Assembly: GCA_023715185.1 (NCBI GenBank)
Contig: JAMCAN010000001.1
Location: 124,001-188,000, forward strand
Reading direction: 5' to 3'
From: Planococcus sp. MER TA 32b
GTDB lineage: Bacteria > Bacillota > Bacilli > Bacillales_A > Planococcaceae
Length of the DNA stretch: 64,000 bases
Shown: positions 33,797-41,556 of the stretch, one piece after another
Position numbering within the stretch: the stretch's first letter is position 1
Layout: every line of letters begins with the position of its first letter
Made by a program: the position numbers and the translations under genes
The notes under the pieces: generated by a model
Databases searched by the model: none
What the model saw: only the letters and a program-made list of their open reading frames with translations
Told to the model about the DNA's origin: nothing

Positions 33797-34098
33797 TTGA
33801 TTATAAGATTTTTATTCAAATAAAGCGAGTGATTTGAAAGGCTGTAGCATGATAGAGGAGGAGTCTCTTTTTAAAGAATAAGAAAGTTGGTAGTGAGATG
33901 AATCAAAAAAGTTTTCTGTAAGCTACGTACCTCTCTAAGGAGTTTGGCATAGGCTATTTATAATTTTGGAATTTTTGGTAAAATGTGAAGTGATAAAATT
34001 TAATGAATATAAAGGCTCCTGTGCAGTTTCTTTGACTTGAAGCTGCCAGTGGTTTCTAAGTTGAAGCTACTTAACCAAAGGAAAAAGAGGCGGTTACG
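33797..34098. other. Intergenic stretch without a gene
   Basis: A/T-rich. TTGAAGCT words at 34037 and 34060 lie 23 bp apart and may be chance. A promoter for the following gene is likely in 33960-34000 (TAAAAT-type words). I see no other element. Confidence 0.35.
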
Positions 34099-34974
34099 AT
34101 GGACATTAAATTCGTTTCACCCAGTGATGTAAAAGAACTCTCCCTATATCTTGAAAAAAAGAATGCTGAAAATAGAAGTCATATCGGATTCTGCGGAGAG
34201 CAGAGTGAGGAAATATATGATTCATTGATGAATGACTTTTCCGATTTGAAAATAGAAGAATCATTTGCAGTTGCATGGGATCATTCTAAAATAATTGGAG
34301 CAATGGGGCTGGATATTGATCTGGGCAATGGGACTGCTGATATATGGGGACCGTTCGTTACAGACGAGAATCCGGATACCGCAAAAAAATTATGGGACAA
34401 AGTTCTTCTTAAAATACCTCAAGAAATAAAGTCCTGTACCTTTTTTGTAAATAAAGACAATGAATTTGCCAAAAATTTTGCAAAGCAAAATAATGCTCAC
34501 TACTCAGGAGCGGACGCGGTACTTTACATAACGAAAAGCACCTTTACTCCAGATACGATCAATGCTTCGCCAAGAATAGTCAAAGAATATCATGATTCTT
34601 TCGCTCGTTTACACGACGTGGCATTTCCAAAAACATATTTTAATTCGGGTACCATTTTATCTAGATTAAATGAGCATAACGATTTATTAGTGGTGGAAGG
34701 GGATGAAGCTGACATCAAAGGTTATGTTTATATAGAAGCTAATCCGGAATATAACGAAGGAAATATTGAGTATATCGCTGTATCCAAGGAAACTCGGGGA
34801 CAGGGAATAGGAAAAAGGCTCTTAAAAGATGCATTGAAGAAGCTATTTTCCTATCCAAGTATTGAAGAAGTGACCATATGCGTATCTTGTAAAAATGCTG
34901 CGGCCATAAACTTGTATAAATCTATCGGATTCAAAGAAAGGTATATTTTGGATAGTTATGATTTGATGGTCTAA
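34099..34974 (+). CDS. Double GNAT-domain acetyltransferase
   Basis: 291 residues, about twice a single GNAT. The C-terminal domain has motif A ETRGQGIGKRLLKDALKKLF, preceded by the strand NIEYIAVSK and followed by NAAAINLYKSIGF. The N-terminal half looks like a degenerate GNAT domain without motif A. Codon third positions are richer in A and T than in the neighbours, which suggests recent acquisition. AAAAGAGGCGG precedes the ATG. Substrate unknown. Confidence 0.78.
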   Translation: MDIKFVSPSDVKELSLYLEKKNAENRSHIGFCGEQSEEIYDSLMNDFSDLKIEESFAVAWDHSKIIGAMGLDIDLGNGTADIWGPFVTDENPDTAKKLWDKVLLKIPQEIKSCTFFVNKDNEFAKNFAKQNNAHYSGADAVLYITKSTFTPDTINASPRIVKEYHDSFARLHDVAFPKTYFNSGTILSRLNEHNDLLVVEGDEADIKGYVYIEANPEYNEGNIEYIAVSKETRGQGIGKRLLKDALKKLFSYPSIEEVTICVSCKNAAAINLYKSIGFKERYILDSYDLMV

Positions 34975-34990
34975 AAGAGGGGGAACCGGA

Positions 34991-35321
34991 GTGGATAAGA
35001 AGCTGGAAAACTGGAAAGACCCTGCGATATTGCTGACTTCGCTTGGAATTGCCGGCATCGGCGATTTCATCTATCTGGTCGCCATCAATATCATCGTTTA
35101 CCAAATGACCGGTTCCGCTGCAGCTGCTGCAAAGTGGCTTGCAGGTGGTTTTCATCCTGGGAATCGGGATTTTGGCAGACGTTATTTCTCTCCGAATTAC
35201 GATTATAGCGCTTGCGGTGTTTATGCTGCTCTCGGCTTTCGTCTTTTCATACTTTGTTTTCAAACCGCAACGGGCTGAATTCTATCAGGAAGAAGAAGCT
35301 GAAAATGAAGTGCTGGTTTAG
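34991..35321 (+). pseudogene. MFS transporter remnant with a large internal deletion
   Basis: The gene opens at GTG 34991 with the N-terminus of an MFS efflux protein: ILLTSLGIAGIGDFIYLVAI and IIVYQMTGSAAA, the same opening plan as the intact MFS gene at 53049-54251. After about 43 residues the frame jumps near 35130. A different frame (from about 35139) continues with a typical last-helix and tail: GIGILADVISLRITIIALAV and YFVFKPQRAEFYQEEE. About 300 residues are missing relative to the roughly 400 expected. Not functional as a transporter. Confidence 0.8.
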
Positions 35322-35370
35322 CGTCCGCTTGCACCGGTTTTCGTAAATAAAAACTTAAGGAGTCGTTCAA

Positions 35371-35658
35371 ATGAATTTTTCTGAGAAAAAATTCAATTTG
35401 TGGTTTCCCTTAATACTGCTGATGATTAATCTCGTTCTCTTTTCTTTTTTGGTGGAAGAATTAATCGATGCGGCTCCCCCTAATTATGGAGGAGGTTTGA
35501 AGTTATTAACTCCATTGCTGGGTTTCATTTCTTTTTGGTACATCAAGAAAACAGAAGGTGATAAGCCTTCTGGCATATGGGTTCTGCAAGCATTAAACTG
35601 GCTGTTTATGCTGTTCCCGATAATTGCGATTTTGTTCGGCATGTTCACGTTTATTTAA
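35371..35658 (+). CDS. Small membrane protein, unknown function
   Basis: 95 residues with three hydrophobic segments (about 9-28, 43-58 and 70-93). AAGGAGTCG precedes the ATG. No family recognised. It stands between two broken genes and may itself be accessory. Confidence 0.6.
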   Translation: MNFSEKKFNLWFPLILLMINLVLFSFLVEELIDAAPPNYGGGLKLLTPLLGFISFWYIKKTEGDKPSGIWVLQALNWLFMLFPIIAILFGMFTFI

Positions 35659-35768
35659 ACGATTAAAAATAGGGATGTTTTGATTTAAGGAAGCTTAAAC
35701 AAAAAGGAGCGACCCTGAAGTTAACGGAAATATTATGCGAATATAGGGGAATATGGAGGAATAGAGAA

Positions 35769-36239
35769 ATGAACATTAATAATCTTCAGCAATCCATACA
35801 AATCACGCCAGTAACCGAGCAATACGAAGAGGCGGCGAGGCAATTGATCCTCGACGGACTGGAAGAGCGTTTCGGATTTTTGGATCATTCCTTCAATCCA
35901 AATCTAAGGAATATCATTCAAAATTACAGCCGGGATGGCGGCGTATTTCTGATTGGCCTTCATGACAATAAAGTCGTCTGCACAGGAGCATTAACCAAGG
36001 AAGGCACAGCTGCCGGAAGAATCCAGCGAATGTCGGTGTAGAAGTCCCATAGACGCAGCGGGCTGGCCGAATCGATGCTGCGAAAGCTGGAAGAAACGGC
36101 GAGGCAACTGGGATATAATGAGCTGGTCCTCGAGACAAACAACGAGTGGCAAAGCGCGATTGAATTCTATAAGAAGATGGGCTATGAAGTGGACTGGAAA
36201 GATGAGGAACGCAGCCATTTTTTGAAATTGTTGGATTGA
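35769..36239 (+). pseudogene. GNAT acetyltransferase interrupted by an in-frame TAG
   Basis: The frame reads 90 residues from ATG 35769 to TAG 36039-36041, then continues without a shift for another 65 residues to TGA 36237-36239. The stop falls inside motif A: RMSV, stop, KSHRRSGLAESMLRKL. The part after it has the expected NEWQSAIEFYKKMGYEVDW motif B. Both halves are otherwise intact and well conserved in character, so this is a single recent nonsense mutation (GAG or AAG to TAG is enough) or a sequencing error. Confidence 0.88.
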
Positions 36240-36263
36240 TTGTATGGAGGGGGAGTGTTTTTC

Positions 36264-36941
36264 ATGAAAAGAACTTTGGTGATCAGTGACATTCACGGAG
36301 AGCTTGAACTTTTTGAGGAGCTGCTGCAAAAGGCGGGGTATGATGCTGACGAAGACCAGCTGATTTTACTGGGAGATTATGTGGACCGCGGTCCGGATTC
36401 AAAAGGTGTATTGGAGCGGGTCGTCGAGTTGAAAAAAGAAGGCGCGATTGTGCTGAGCGGCAATCATGACGCGATGATGCTGGCTGCGGCAAACGGTGAA
36501 CCCGCCGCCCTGGAGAGATGGGCGAGAATTGGTGCCATTCCCACTTTGCAGAGCTATGATCCCTCAATCAAAGATGCTGAGCTTCCGACATCAGCTGCCT
36601 TTTTGGAGCATGTCGCTTTTATTAAGGAGATGGAATTTTTCCACGAGACAGAAGATGCTATTTTTGTGCATGCGGGTGTTCAGCCTGGCACACCGGTTCA
36701 GGAGACCGATCCGTATACCCTGATATGGATACGGGAAGAGTTTTATAAAGTCTACGAAGGCGAAAAAGCGGTTGTATTCGGCCACACTCCGGCATTTTTG
36801 CTGAGGGGAGAAGAAGACCGTAACGACATCTACTTTGGCGACAATAATATAATCGGCATTGACGGCGGCGCGGCCTATGGCGGGCAGCTGAATTGTCTGG
36901 AGTTGCCGAGCCGGAAGAGTTATTTTGTGAAGAAAAGGTAA
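36264..36941 (+). CDS. Metallophosphoesterase (PrpA/PrpE-like Ser/Thr phosphatase or Ap4A hydrolase type)
   Basis: 225 residues from ATG 36264 (GGAGGGGG upstream). All PPP-family motifs are present: ISDIHGE (GDxHG type), GDYVDRG, SGNHDAM, HAGVQPG and FGHTP. Bacterial members of this type dephosphorylate phosphoproteins or cleave dinucleoside polyphosphates. The final assignment needs biochemistry. No partner kinase is nearby. Confidence 0.87.
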   Translation: MKRTLVISDIHGELELFEELLQKAGYDADEDQLILLGDYVDRGPDSKGVLERVVELKKEGAIVLSGNHDAMMLAAANGEPAALERWARIGAIPTLQSYDPSIKDAELPTSAAFLEHVAFIKEMEFFHETEDAIFVHAGVQPGTPVQETDPYTLIWIREEFYKVYEGEKAVVFGHTPAFLLRGEEDRNDIYFGDNNIIGIDGGAAYGGQLNCLELPSRKSYFVKKR

Positions 36942-36989
36942 AGTGTCAGCTTAATCAATAAAAAAGGCTAGCTTAGGAAGAGGTACATA

Positions 36990-37343
36990 ATGGAGATTTA
37001 TAAATTCGATAAGAACAGCGGTAAAAAAATATCAAAATTCGGTTCTGATTTTATTATGTCCCGCATAATTCAAACAGATAAAGCGGCCAACATAGGCTGC
37101 ATGTATTTGGAAGAAGACGGCCTCGTCGGATACCACCCGGCAGTAGTGCCACAGCTGTTGCTGGTATTAAGTGGTTCAGGGTCCGTCCGCGGGGAGAGTG
37201 AGGAATATTTTAACGTTGAGTCTGGCGACGCTGTGTTCTGGGTAAAAGGCGAATGGCATGAAACCAAGTCTGAAAACGGACTGACCGCAATCGTCATTGA
37301 AAGTGAAGAATTGAACCCTTCATTGTTTATGGAGACTGAATAA
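36990..37343 (+). CDS. Cupin-domain protein
   Basis: 117 residues. It has the small beta-barrel pattern: GYHPAVVPQLLLVLSGSGSV as cupin motif 1 (with a degenerate metal site, one His) and GDAVFWVKGEWHETKS as motif 2. Metal ligands are partly missing, so it may be a binding protein rather than an enzyme. AGGAAGAGG precedes the ATG. Function unknown. Confidence 0.72.
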   Translation: MEIYKFDKNSGKKISKFGSDFIMSRIIQTDKAANIGCMYLEEDGLVGYHPAVVPQLLLVLSGSGSVRGESEEYFNVESGDAVFWVKGEWHETKSENGLTAIVIESEELNPSLFMETE

Positions 37344-37400
37344 TCGCTGTGTCGTTACTGGAAAAGTGAAGCGGGAGAATTATTTTAAGCTGAAAACGGC

Positions 37401-37417
37401 TGAGTGATCATAGAACA
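37401..37417 (-). repeat. Single unit of the GTGATCATAGAA flavour
   Basis: CTGAGTGATCATAGAACAC is almost identical to the units at 32146-32182. Only one unit is present. Confidence 0.6.
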
Positions 37418-37486
37418 CTATTGAATTTGTAAAAATGATTTATCACTGCAGCAACACAATTTAAATTAGAAAAAGAGGTTTTATTG

Positions 37487-37930
37487 ATGAACAAACAGAC
37501 AGAAAAATTCTGGAATGAGTATTGGGCAGCACAGGAGCAGCCGAAGCCGGAAAAAGTGGAAGCATTTCAATTTGGGGCGGAAGCGGACTGGCTGGCGGAC
37601 CTGGTCGTCGAAGGCAAGAAAACAGCGACTTGCTCTGCCCGTGTTTTATATGAAGTTGAAAATGAGCCTTTGCCGCAAGTCGGCCAATATAACATCGTCC
37701 TGGATGCAAAAGAGGAGCCGGCTGCCATCATCCGTGTGACTGAAGTTTCGATCATGCCGATGAACGAAGTGCCGGTGGAATTTGCGTTGGCAGAAGGCGA
37801 AGGAGATTACGAATTCTGGTGGAATGCCCACGAGAATTTCTTTAAAAACGAATTAGGGAAAGTGGGTCTCGAATACTCGGAATCGATGCAGCTCGTCTGC
37901 GAACGCTTTGAGACAATCCATACAAAATAG
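37487..37930 (+). CDS. ASCH-domain protein
   Basis: 147 residues from ATG 37487 (AAAGAGG eight bases upstream). The ASCH signature is visible: VVEGKKTATCSARVLYE (G-x-K-T-x-T), then GQYNIVLDAKEEPAAIIRVT, and the C-terminal FF-x-E-LG. ASCH proteins have a PUA-like RNA-binding fold; some are N4-acetylcytidine amidohydrolases. Role here unknown. Confidence 0.85.
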   Translation: MNKQTEKFWNEYWAAQEQPKPEKVEAFQFGAEADWLADLVVEGKKTATCSARVLYEVENEPLPQVGQYNIVLDAKEEPAAIIRVTEVSIMPMNEVPVEFALAEGEGDYEFWWNAHENFFKNELGKVGLEYSESMQLVCERFETIHTK

Positions 37931-37941
37931 GAGAGAAGACT

Positions 37942-38436
37942 ATGGATGTATCTATTGCCAAACCATCTGAAAATCACATAGAAGCGATTTCCGAGATTTG
38001 CTCGTCCGGTTGGAAGCAAACCGTTGAGGGGAAATTAAGCGAAGAATATCAGGAACAAAATACAGCTTTCTGGTATAACCACGAGCGCATCCGCAGCGAT
38101 ATGGAAGCGGGATACTATACACATGTGGCTTTGATCGACTCTGACGTAGCGGGAGTGATAGGCGGCGGGTTGACCAGTCCCGGTGTGAGCGAGGTATTCA
38201 TGCTGTATGTGGATGAAGCTTACCGCTACAAAGGAATAGGACGACTATTGCTCGAAGCGCTGACCGGATTGCAGAAGGAGCAAGGCGCAACGGAACAATG
38301 GGTTTCGGTGCAGGAAGGCAATCAGCGGGGCATCCCGTTTTATGAAGCACGGGGGTTTAAGCTTCAAGGAAAGAAAAAGGAAAGGACCGATACCGGAGAA
38401 GAGCAGGTGTCTCTGCGGTATTTGAGGGAGATATGA
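37942..38436 (+). CDS. GNAT family N-acetyltransferase
   Basis: 164 residues. Motif A reads YRYKGIGRLLLEALTGLQ, preceded by VSEVFMLYVDEA; motif B is NQRGIPFYEARGFKLQGK. It begins 11 bases after the ASCH gene (GGAGAGAAG) and is followed by a terminator, so the two probably share a transcript. Substrate unknown. Confidence 0.84.
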   Translation: MDVSIAKPSENHIEAISEICSSGWKQTVEGKLSEEYQEQNTAFWYNHERIRSDMEAGYYTHVALIDSDVAGVIGGGLTSPGVSEVFMLYVDEAYRYKGIGRLLLEALTGLQKEQGATEQWVSVQEGNQRGIPFYEARGFKLQGKKKERTDTGEEQVSLRYLREI

Positions 38437-38478
38437 AAGGGCAAAAATGATATAAGATTTTCTCGAATTTTTGGTTAG

Positions 38479-38509
38479 GTCCGGACAGGAAGATGTCCGG
38501 GCTTTTTTT
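38479..38509 (+). terminator. Terminator after the GNAT gene
   Basis: GTCCGGAC and GTCCGGGC flank AGGAAGAT and are followed by seven T. Confidence 0.85.
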
Positions 38510-38529
38510 ATTTGAGAATTAATCAAATA

Positions 38530-38588
38530 TACAGTTGAACTATACAGTATAACTGTGTATTATAAAACTATATAGTCCAACTGTATAG
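38530..38588. promoter_or_regulatory. Palindromic operators before the PadR gene
   Basis: CTATACAGT (38540-38548) and ACTGTATAG (38580-38588) are exact inverted repeats. Inside lies a tighter ACAGT-ATA-ACTGT palindrome. Upstream is another TACAGTT. PadR-family repressors bind such ACTGT/ACAGT repeats and autoregulate. The site ends 11 bases before the GTG start. Confidence 0.75.
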
Positions 38589-38599
38589 GAGATGACTAA

Positions 38600-38923
38600 G
38601 TGAAGAGACATAAGCTGCTTCCTTTAACGGAAACGATGCATTATATATTATTGGCTGTAAGGGAACCGCTGCATGGCTACGCCATCATGCAAAAAGTTGA
38701 AATGATGAGCAATGGCGAAGTCAGGATAGCCGCGGGAACGCTGTACGGGGCGGTTGAAAATTTGCTGAAATATCACTGGATTGAGCAGTTGCCATCGGAT
38801 GAACCGAGAAGAAAAGTGTACGGAATCACGGAAGAAGGCTTGAAGATCTTGGACGCAGAACAAGCAAGGCTGCACCATATTCTTTCGCTCCATGAAGGAG
38901 GGGTACGTCATGAAGAAGTTTAG
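38600..38923 (+). CDS. PadR-family transcriptional regulator
   Basis: 107 residues from GTG 38600 (AGGAGATG upstream). Winged-helix PadR features are EPLHGYAIMQKVEMMSNGEV, AAGTLYGAVENLLKYHWIEQ and RRKVYGITEEGLKIL. These repressors often control a neighbouring membrane protein of the DUF2812 or DUF1700 type; here a DUF2812 gene overlaps the end of padR. Ligand unknown. Confidence 0.92.
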   Translation: MKRHKLLPLTETMHYILLAVREPLHGYAIMQKVEMMSNGEVRIAAGTLYGAVENLLKYHWIEQLPSDEPRRKVYGITEEGLKILDAEQARLHHILSLHEGGVRHEEV

Positions 38924-39509
38924 AATGTTCATGGATATTCAAAAAGAGGAAAAATGGCTGAACGAGATGGCGCGAAAAGGCTGGCTGTGCAAGCGTTTAG
39001 GTTGGTTTGGGACGTATTATCTTGAGAAAGCGGAATCCACCGATCAAGTGATCCGAATTGATTATCAAACCTTTAAATCGAAAGAAGCAAAAAATCGTTA
39101 CATTGAACTCTATGAAGAGTACGGGTGGGAGCATCTTGGCGGCAACGAAAAACATTATTGGATTAAACCCGCTGACGGCATGGATGAACTTTTTTCGGAT
39201 GAGGCTTCACAAAAAGGCTATCTTCGCCGGCTGATGAACTCTTACGGAATGTTCGTGGTGTTTTTCTTCGTAATGACGATGGTGATGTTCGAAAATTTAT
39301 CCCAGTACAGAAATCCGAAAGATGCCTATTTCACACCCGGTTTATGGGAAAAGGAAGGCGGCCAATTCCTGTTCGCTTTTCTATTTGAAACACCTTTTGC
39401 CTTATTTAGATTCGGGACACCCTGGTTTTTCCTCATCTTTTTGGCATTCTGGATAATCGTATATGCGAAATACCAAACGCGGATAAAGAAAATAGACAGG
39501 GCCGATTAA
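38910..39509 (+). CDS. DUF2812 membrane protein, regulated by PadR
   Basis: 199 residues from ATG 38910, preceded by AAGGAGGGG within the end of padR (14-base overlap). The soluble N-terminus KKFRMFMDIQKEEKWLNEMA, followed by KGWLCKRLGWFGTYYLEK, is the DUF2812 signature. Two membrane helices lie in the C-terminal half (about 111-128 and 165-190). Members are usually encoded next to PadR and have no known function. Confidence 0.85.
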   Translation: MKKFRMFMDIQKEEKWLNEMARKGWLCKRLGWFGTYYLEKAESTDQVIRIDYQTFKSKEAKNRYIELYEEYGWEHLGGNEKHYWIKPADGMDELFSDEASQKGYLRRLMNSYGMFVVFFFVMTMVMFENLSQYRNPKDAYFTPGLWEKEGGQFLFAFLFETPFALFRFGTPWFFLIFLAFWIIVYAKYQTRIKKIDRAD

Positions 39510-39537
39510 AGAAACTTCAGTCGAAGTTTCTTTTTTT
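39510..39537 (+). terminator. Terminator of the padR-DUF2812 operon
   Basis: AAAGAAACTTC and GAAGTTTCTTT pair around AGTC, with a T-run. Confidence 0.9.
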
Positions 39538-39545
39538 CTTTTTTT

Positions 39546-39605
39546 GTAAAGCACCCTTTACACGAGGGAGGAAGTAAAGTATACTTTACGTAAAGTTAGC
39601 TTTAC
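39546..39605 (+). promoter_or_regulatory. Promoter with three GTAAAG-N4-CTTTAC operators
   Basis: Boxes GTAAAG-N4-CTTTAC lie at 39546-39561, 39574-39589 (a perfect palindrome) and 39590-39605. A sigma-A promoter is embedded: TTTACA at 39557-39562, 17 bases, TATACT at 39580-39585. Box 1 covers the -35 and box 2 the -10, so binding would repress. The following gene encodes an HTH repressor, which is the likely ligand. Confidence 0.9.
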
Positions 39606-39620
39606 TTGGAGGGGTGAGAA

Positions 39621-39824
39621 ATGGAACACCGGATCAAAGAACTCAGGACTGCTTCCGGCTGGACACAGGAACAGTTCGCAGAAAAGCTGGGGGTTTCAAG
39701 GCAGACAATTATTTCGATTGAAAACGGGCGGTATAAACCTTCTTTGGAACTTGCTTACAAAGTATCCAAACTGTTTGGGCTCACGATTGAAGATGTGTTT
39801 ATTTTTGAAAAGGGGAGTGAATGA
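39621..39824 (+). CDS. XRE-family transcriptional regulator (short Cro-like)
   Basis: 67 residues, nearly all helix-turn-helix: RIKELRTASGWTQEQFAEKL, VSRQTIISIENGRYKPSLEL and VFIFE at the end. This is the YgzD/YozG-like group of short regulators that sit before a small membrane protein. GGAGGGGTG precedes the ATG. It probably binds the three palindromes upstream and represses its own operon. Confidence 0.92.
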   Translation: MEHRIKELRTASGWTQEQFAEKLGVSRQTIISIENGRYKPSLELAYKVSKLFGLTIEDVFIFEKGSE

Positions 39825-40129
39825 TGATGGATATGAATCAAATATTGGCATTTTTAGGTTTAGTGCTGGGTGCTTTATTCGGACTTTTCGGTTTATGGTG
39901 GGGACGCAAAAAAGCGGCTGAAAACAGAGGGCTGGATGAAAGATACGAAACCATCACCACTAAATCTTTCGCAAGTGCTTGGAAAATCTCATTGGCAGCC
40001 ATATATATTTTATTCGCGCTGGTGATTTTCGGCATACAGCTGGCGGCGGCCCAGCTATTGGGCATTCTGTTGCTGATCCATATGTTCGGCTGGGCGGGTT
40101 CGACATTCTACTACAGCTTTAAATTTTAA
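39824..40129 (+). CDS. Small membrane protein co-encoded with the XRE regulator
   Basis: About 101 residues; ATG at 39821, 39824 or 39827, with AGGGGAG favouring the later two. Three hydrophobic segments (about 6-27, 52-70 and 75-98) and a short basic loop RKKAAENRGLDERYETI. It overlaps the stop of the regulator gene, so it is translationally coupled. Such XRE plus membrane-protein pairs are common in Firmicutes; the function is not known. Confidence 0.78.
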   Translation: MMDMNQILAFLGLVLGALFGLFGLWWGRKKAAENRGLDERYETITTKSFASAWKISLAAIYILFALVIFGIQLAAAQLLGILLLIHMFGWAGSTFYYSFKF

Positions 40130-40139
40130 TCGGAATATG

Positions 40140-40183
40140 AAAGGAGAGAAGAACTGCGGCACGCAGTTCTTCTCTCCTTTTTG
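40140..40183 (+). terminator. Terminator of the XRE operon
   Basis: AAAGGAGAGAAGAACTGCG and CGCAGTTCTTCTCTCCTTT pair almost perfectly around GCA, with T. Very strong. Confidence 0.95.
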
Positions 40184-40310
40184 AACTTGAAAGTATTCCG
40201 GTCCATTTGGAAAGTGTTTGGGTAAAACAACAAGTATTTGAGGGATTTTAGAAATTAAATCCAAATAACTGTGAATTAAACCGAGTCCAGCGTTCAGATA
40301 TCGCTGGATC

Positions 40311-40850
40311 CTAAGGTCGCTTCTCCCAGGGACTTAGCGTCCCGACGATGTATTGCGCTTTCTCTTCCCGCATCGCGTTTATGGCGCCAGCCGAAATCTC
40401 ATCATGCGTCAGCCAGCGGGATGTGCCGTCTTCCAAGTGGAATCCGAGCTGAATTTGATGGTAACGGACATGTGCCGGTACAGAAAGGTGGGCTTTTATT
40501 TCTTCCAGGTTGGAGCTGCTGCCGTTCACATGGAATAATTTCCATTCGGAGTCTTGCGGCAATGAATCGATTAAACAGGGAATCACGCCCGGCCCATCTG
40601 AATGGATCCAGGCAAGCACCAATTCGATCGGACCATTCTTTTGCTGAATCTGGGATAACTGCTCAGCTAATTTTTCGGTGTTCCTGTAATCGACCGGCAC
40701 CGGATTTAGTCCTTCTGGATCTTTTTCGATCAGCCGCTTCATCTTGGTGGAATTGCGGCCGATCACCGAAACGCGGAAGCCATTTTGCGATAACCAGACA
40801 GAAGCCTCGGCAAGCATTCCGGTGCCGCCGATCACTAATGCATGTTTCAT
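40311..40850 (-). CDS. NAD(P)-binding short-chain dehydrogenase-like protein
   Basis: 179 residues, shorter than classical SDRs. The nucleotide-binding motif is HALVIGGTGMLAEASVWL at the N-terminus. The catalytic Tyr-Lys pair is not evident in the usual place; VRYHQIQLGFHLEDGTSRW replaces it. It is therefore an atypical Rossmann protein whose activity is uncertain. AAAGGACTG precedes the ATG. Confidence 0.7.
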   Translation of the reverse strand: MKHALVIGGTGMLAEASVWLSQNGFRVSVIGRNSTKMKRLIEKDPEGLNPVPVDYRNTEKLAEQLSQIQQKNGPIELVLAWIHSDGPGVIPCLIDSLPQDSEWKLFHVNGSSSNLEEIKAHLSVPAHVRYHQIQLGFHLEDGTSRWLTHDEISAGAINAMREEKAQYIVGTLSPWEKRP

Positions 40851-40968
40851 AAGGATCAGTCCTTTGCTGAACAGAATAATGTGATAATTTTAAATTAAAA
40901 GCCAGGAAAAGGGAATTAATGAGGTATGATAAAAGTGGCGAGTACATAGAAAGAAACCACAGAAGTAA

Positions 40969-41496
40969 ATGTATGTGGTGGCACAGAAAGGCCTGATTCC
41001 AATAAAAACTAAGCTGATTATCTTACGGGGAAATTCCGGAAGCGGCAAAACCACGATAGCAAAAAGTCTGCAAAATCATTTTGGGGACGGCACGCTTTTG
41101 GTGTCGCAGGATGTCGTGCGGCGGGACATGCTGAGCGTCCGCGACAGAAAAGGAAATCTGTCATTGGAGCTCATCCGGCAGATCACCGAGTACGGAAAAG
41201 GCAAATGTGAGTTTGTTATTCTGGAAGGGATTCTTGTAAAAGAACGTTACGGGGAAATGCTGACGGACTTGATCAATTTTTATGAAGGCAATGCTGAGGT
41301 GTATTATTTTGACTTGCCATTCGAAAAAACAGTCGAGCGTCATAAGTCACGGCCGCTTGCCGATGCATTTGGAGAAGAATCGCTTCGCGCTTGGTGGCGG
41401 CCAAAAGACTGTCTCGGCACAGCGGGTGAAACGATGCTGACGGAAGAAATGACGGAGGAAGGCATTTTGGATTTGATTGCCAGCCGGATAGGTTGA
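40969..41496 (+). CDS. P-loop kinase (AAA_33 / zeta-toxin-like)
   Basis: 175 residues as drawn. Walker A is LRGNSGSGKTTIAKSL; a second strand VILEGILVK follows, and RHKSRPLADAFGEESLRAWW forms a lid-like region. Members phosphorylate small molecules or nucleotides, and zeta toxins of antitoxin systems belong to the same superfamily; no antitoxin is seen here. The ATG at 40969 lacks a ribosome site, so the true start may be nearer the conserved KLIILRGNS. Confidence 0.75.
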   Translation: MYVVAQKGLIPIKTKLIILRGNSGSGKTTIAKSLQNHFGDGTLLVSQDVVRRDMLSVRDRKGNLSLELIRQITEYGKGKCEFVILEGILVKERYGEMLTDLINFYEGNAEVYYFDLPFEKTVERHKSRPLADAFGEESLRAWWRPKDCLGTAGETMLTEEMTEEGILDLIASRIG

Positions 41497-41556
41497 TTTT
41501 AAGGGTTTTCTAATATGAAAGTGGAAGAAACGTCTTTTATAGAGGAGAGGGAAGTG

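Noticed and set aside
34030-34070. A further phased array (TTGAAGCT words)
   Set aside because: Only two words, 23 bp apart, outside the 20-21 bp register.
40969-41496. Zeta toxin of a toxin-antitoxin system
   Set aside because: Only the P-loop kinase fold is seen. No antitoxin gene is adjacent.
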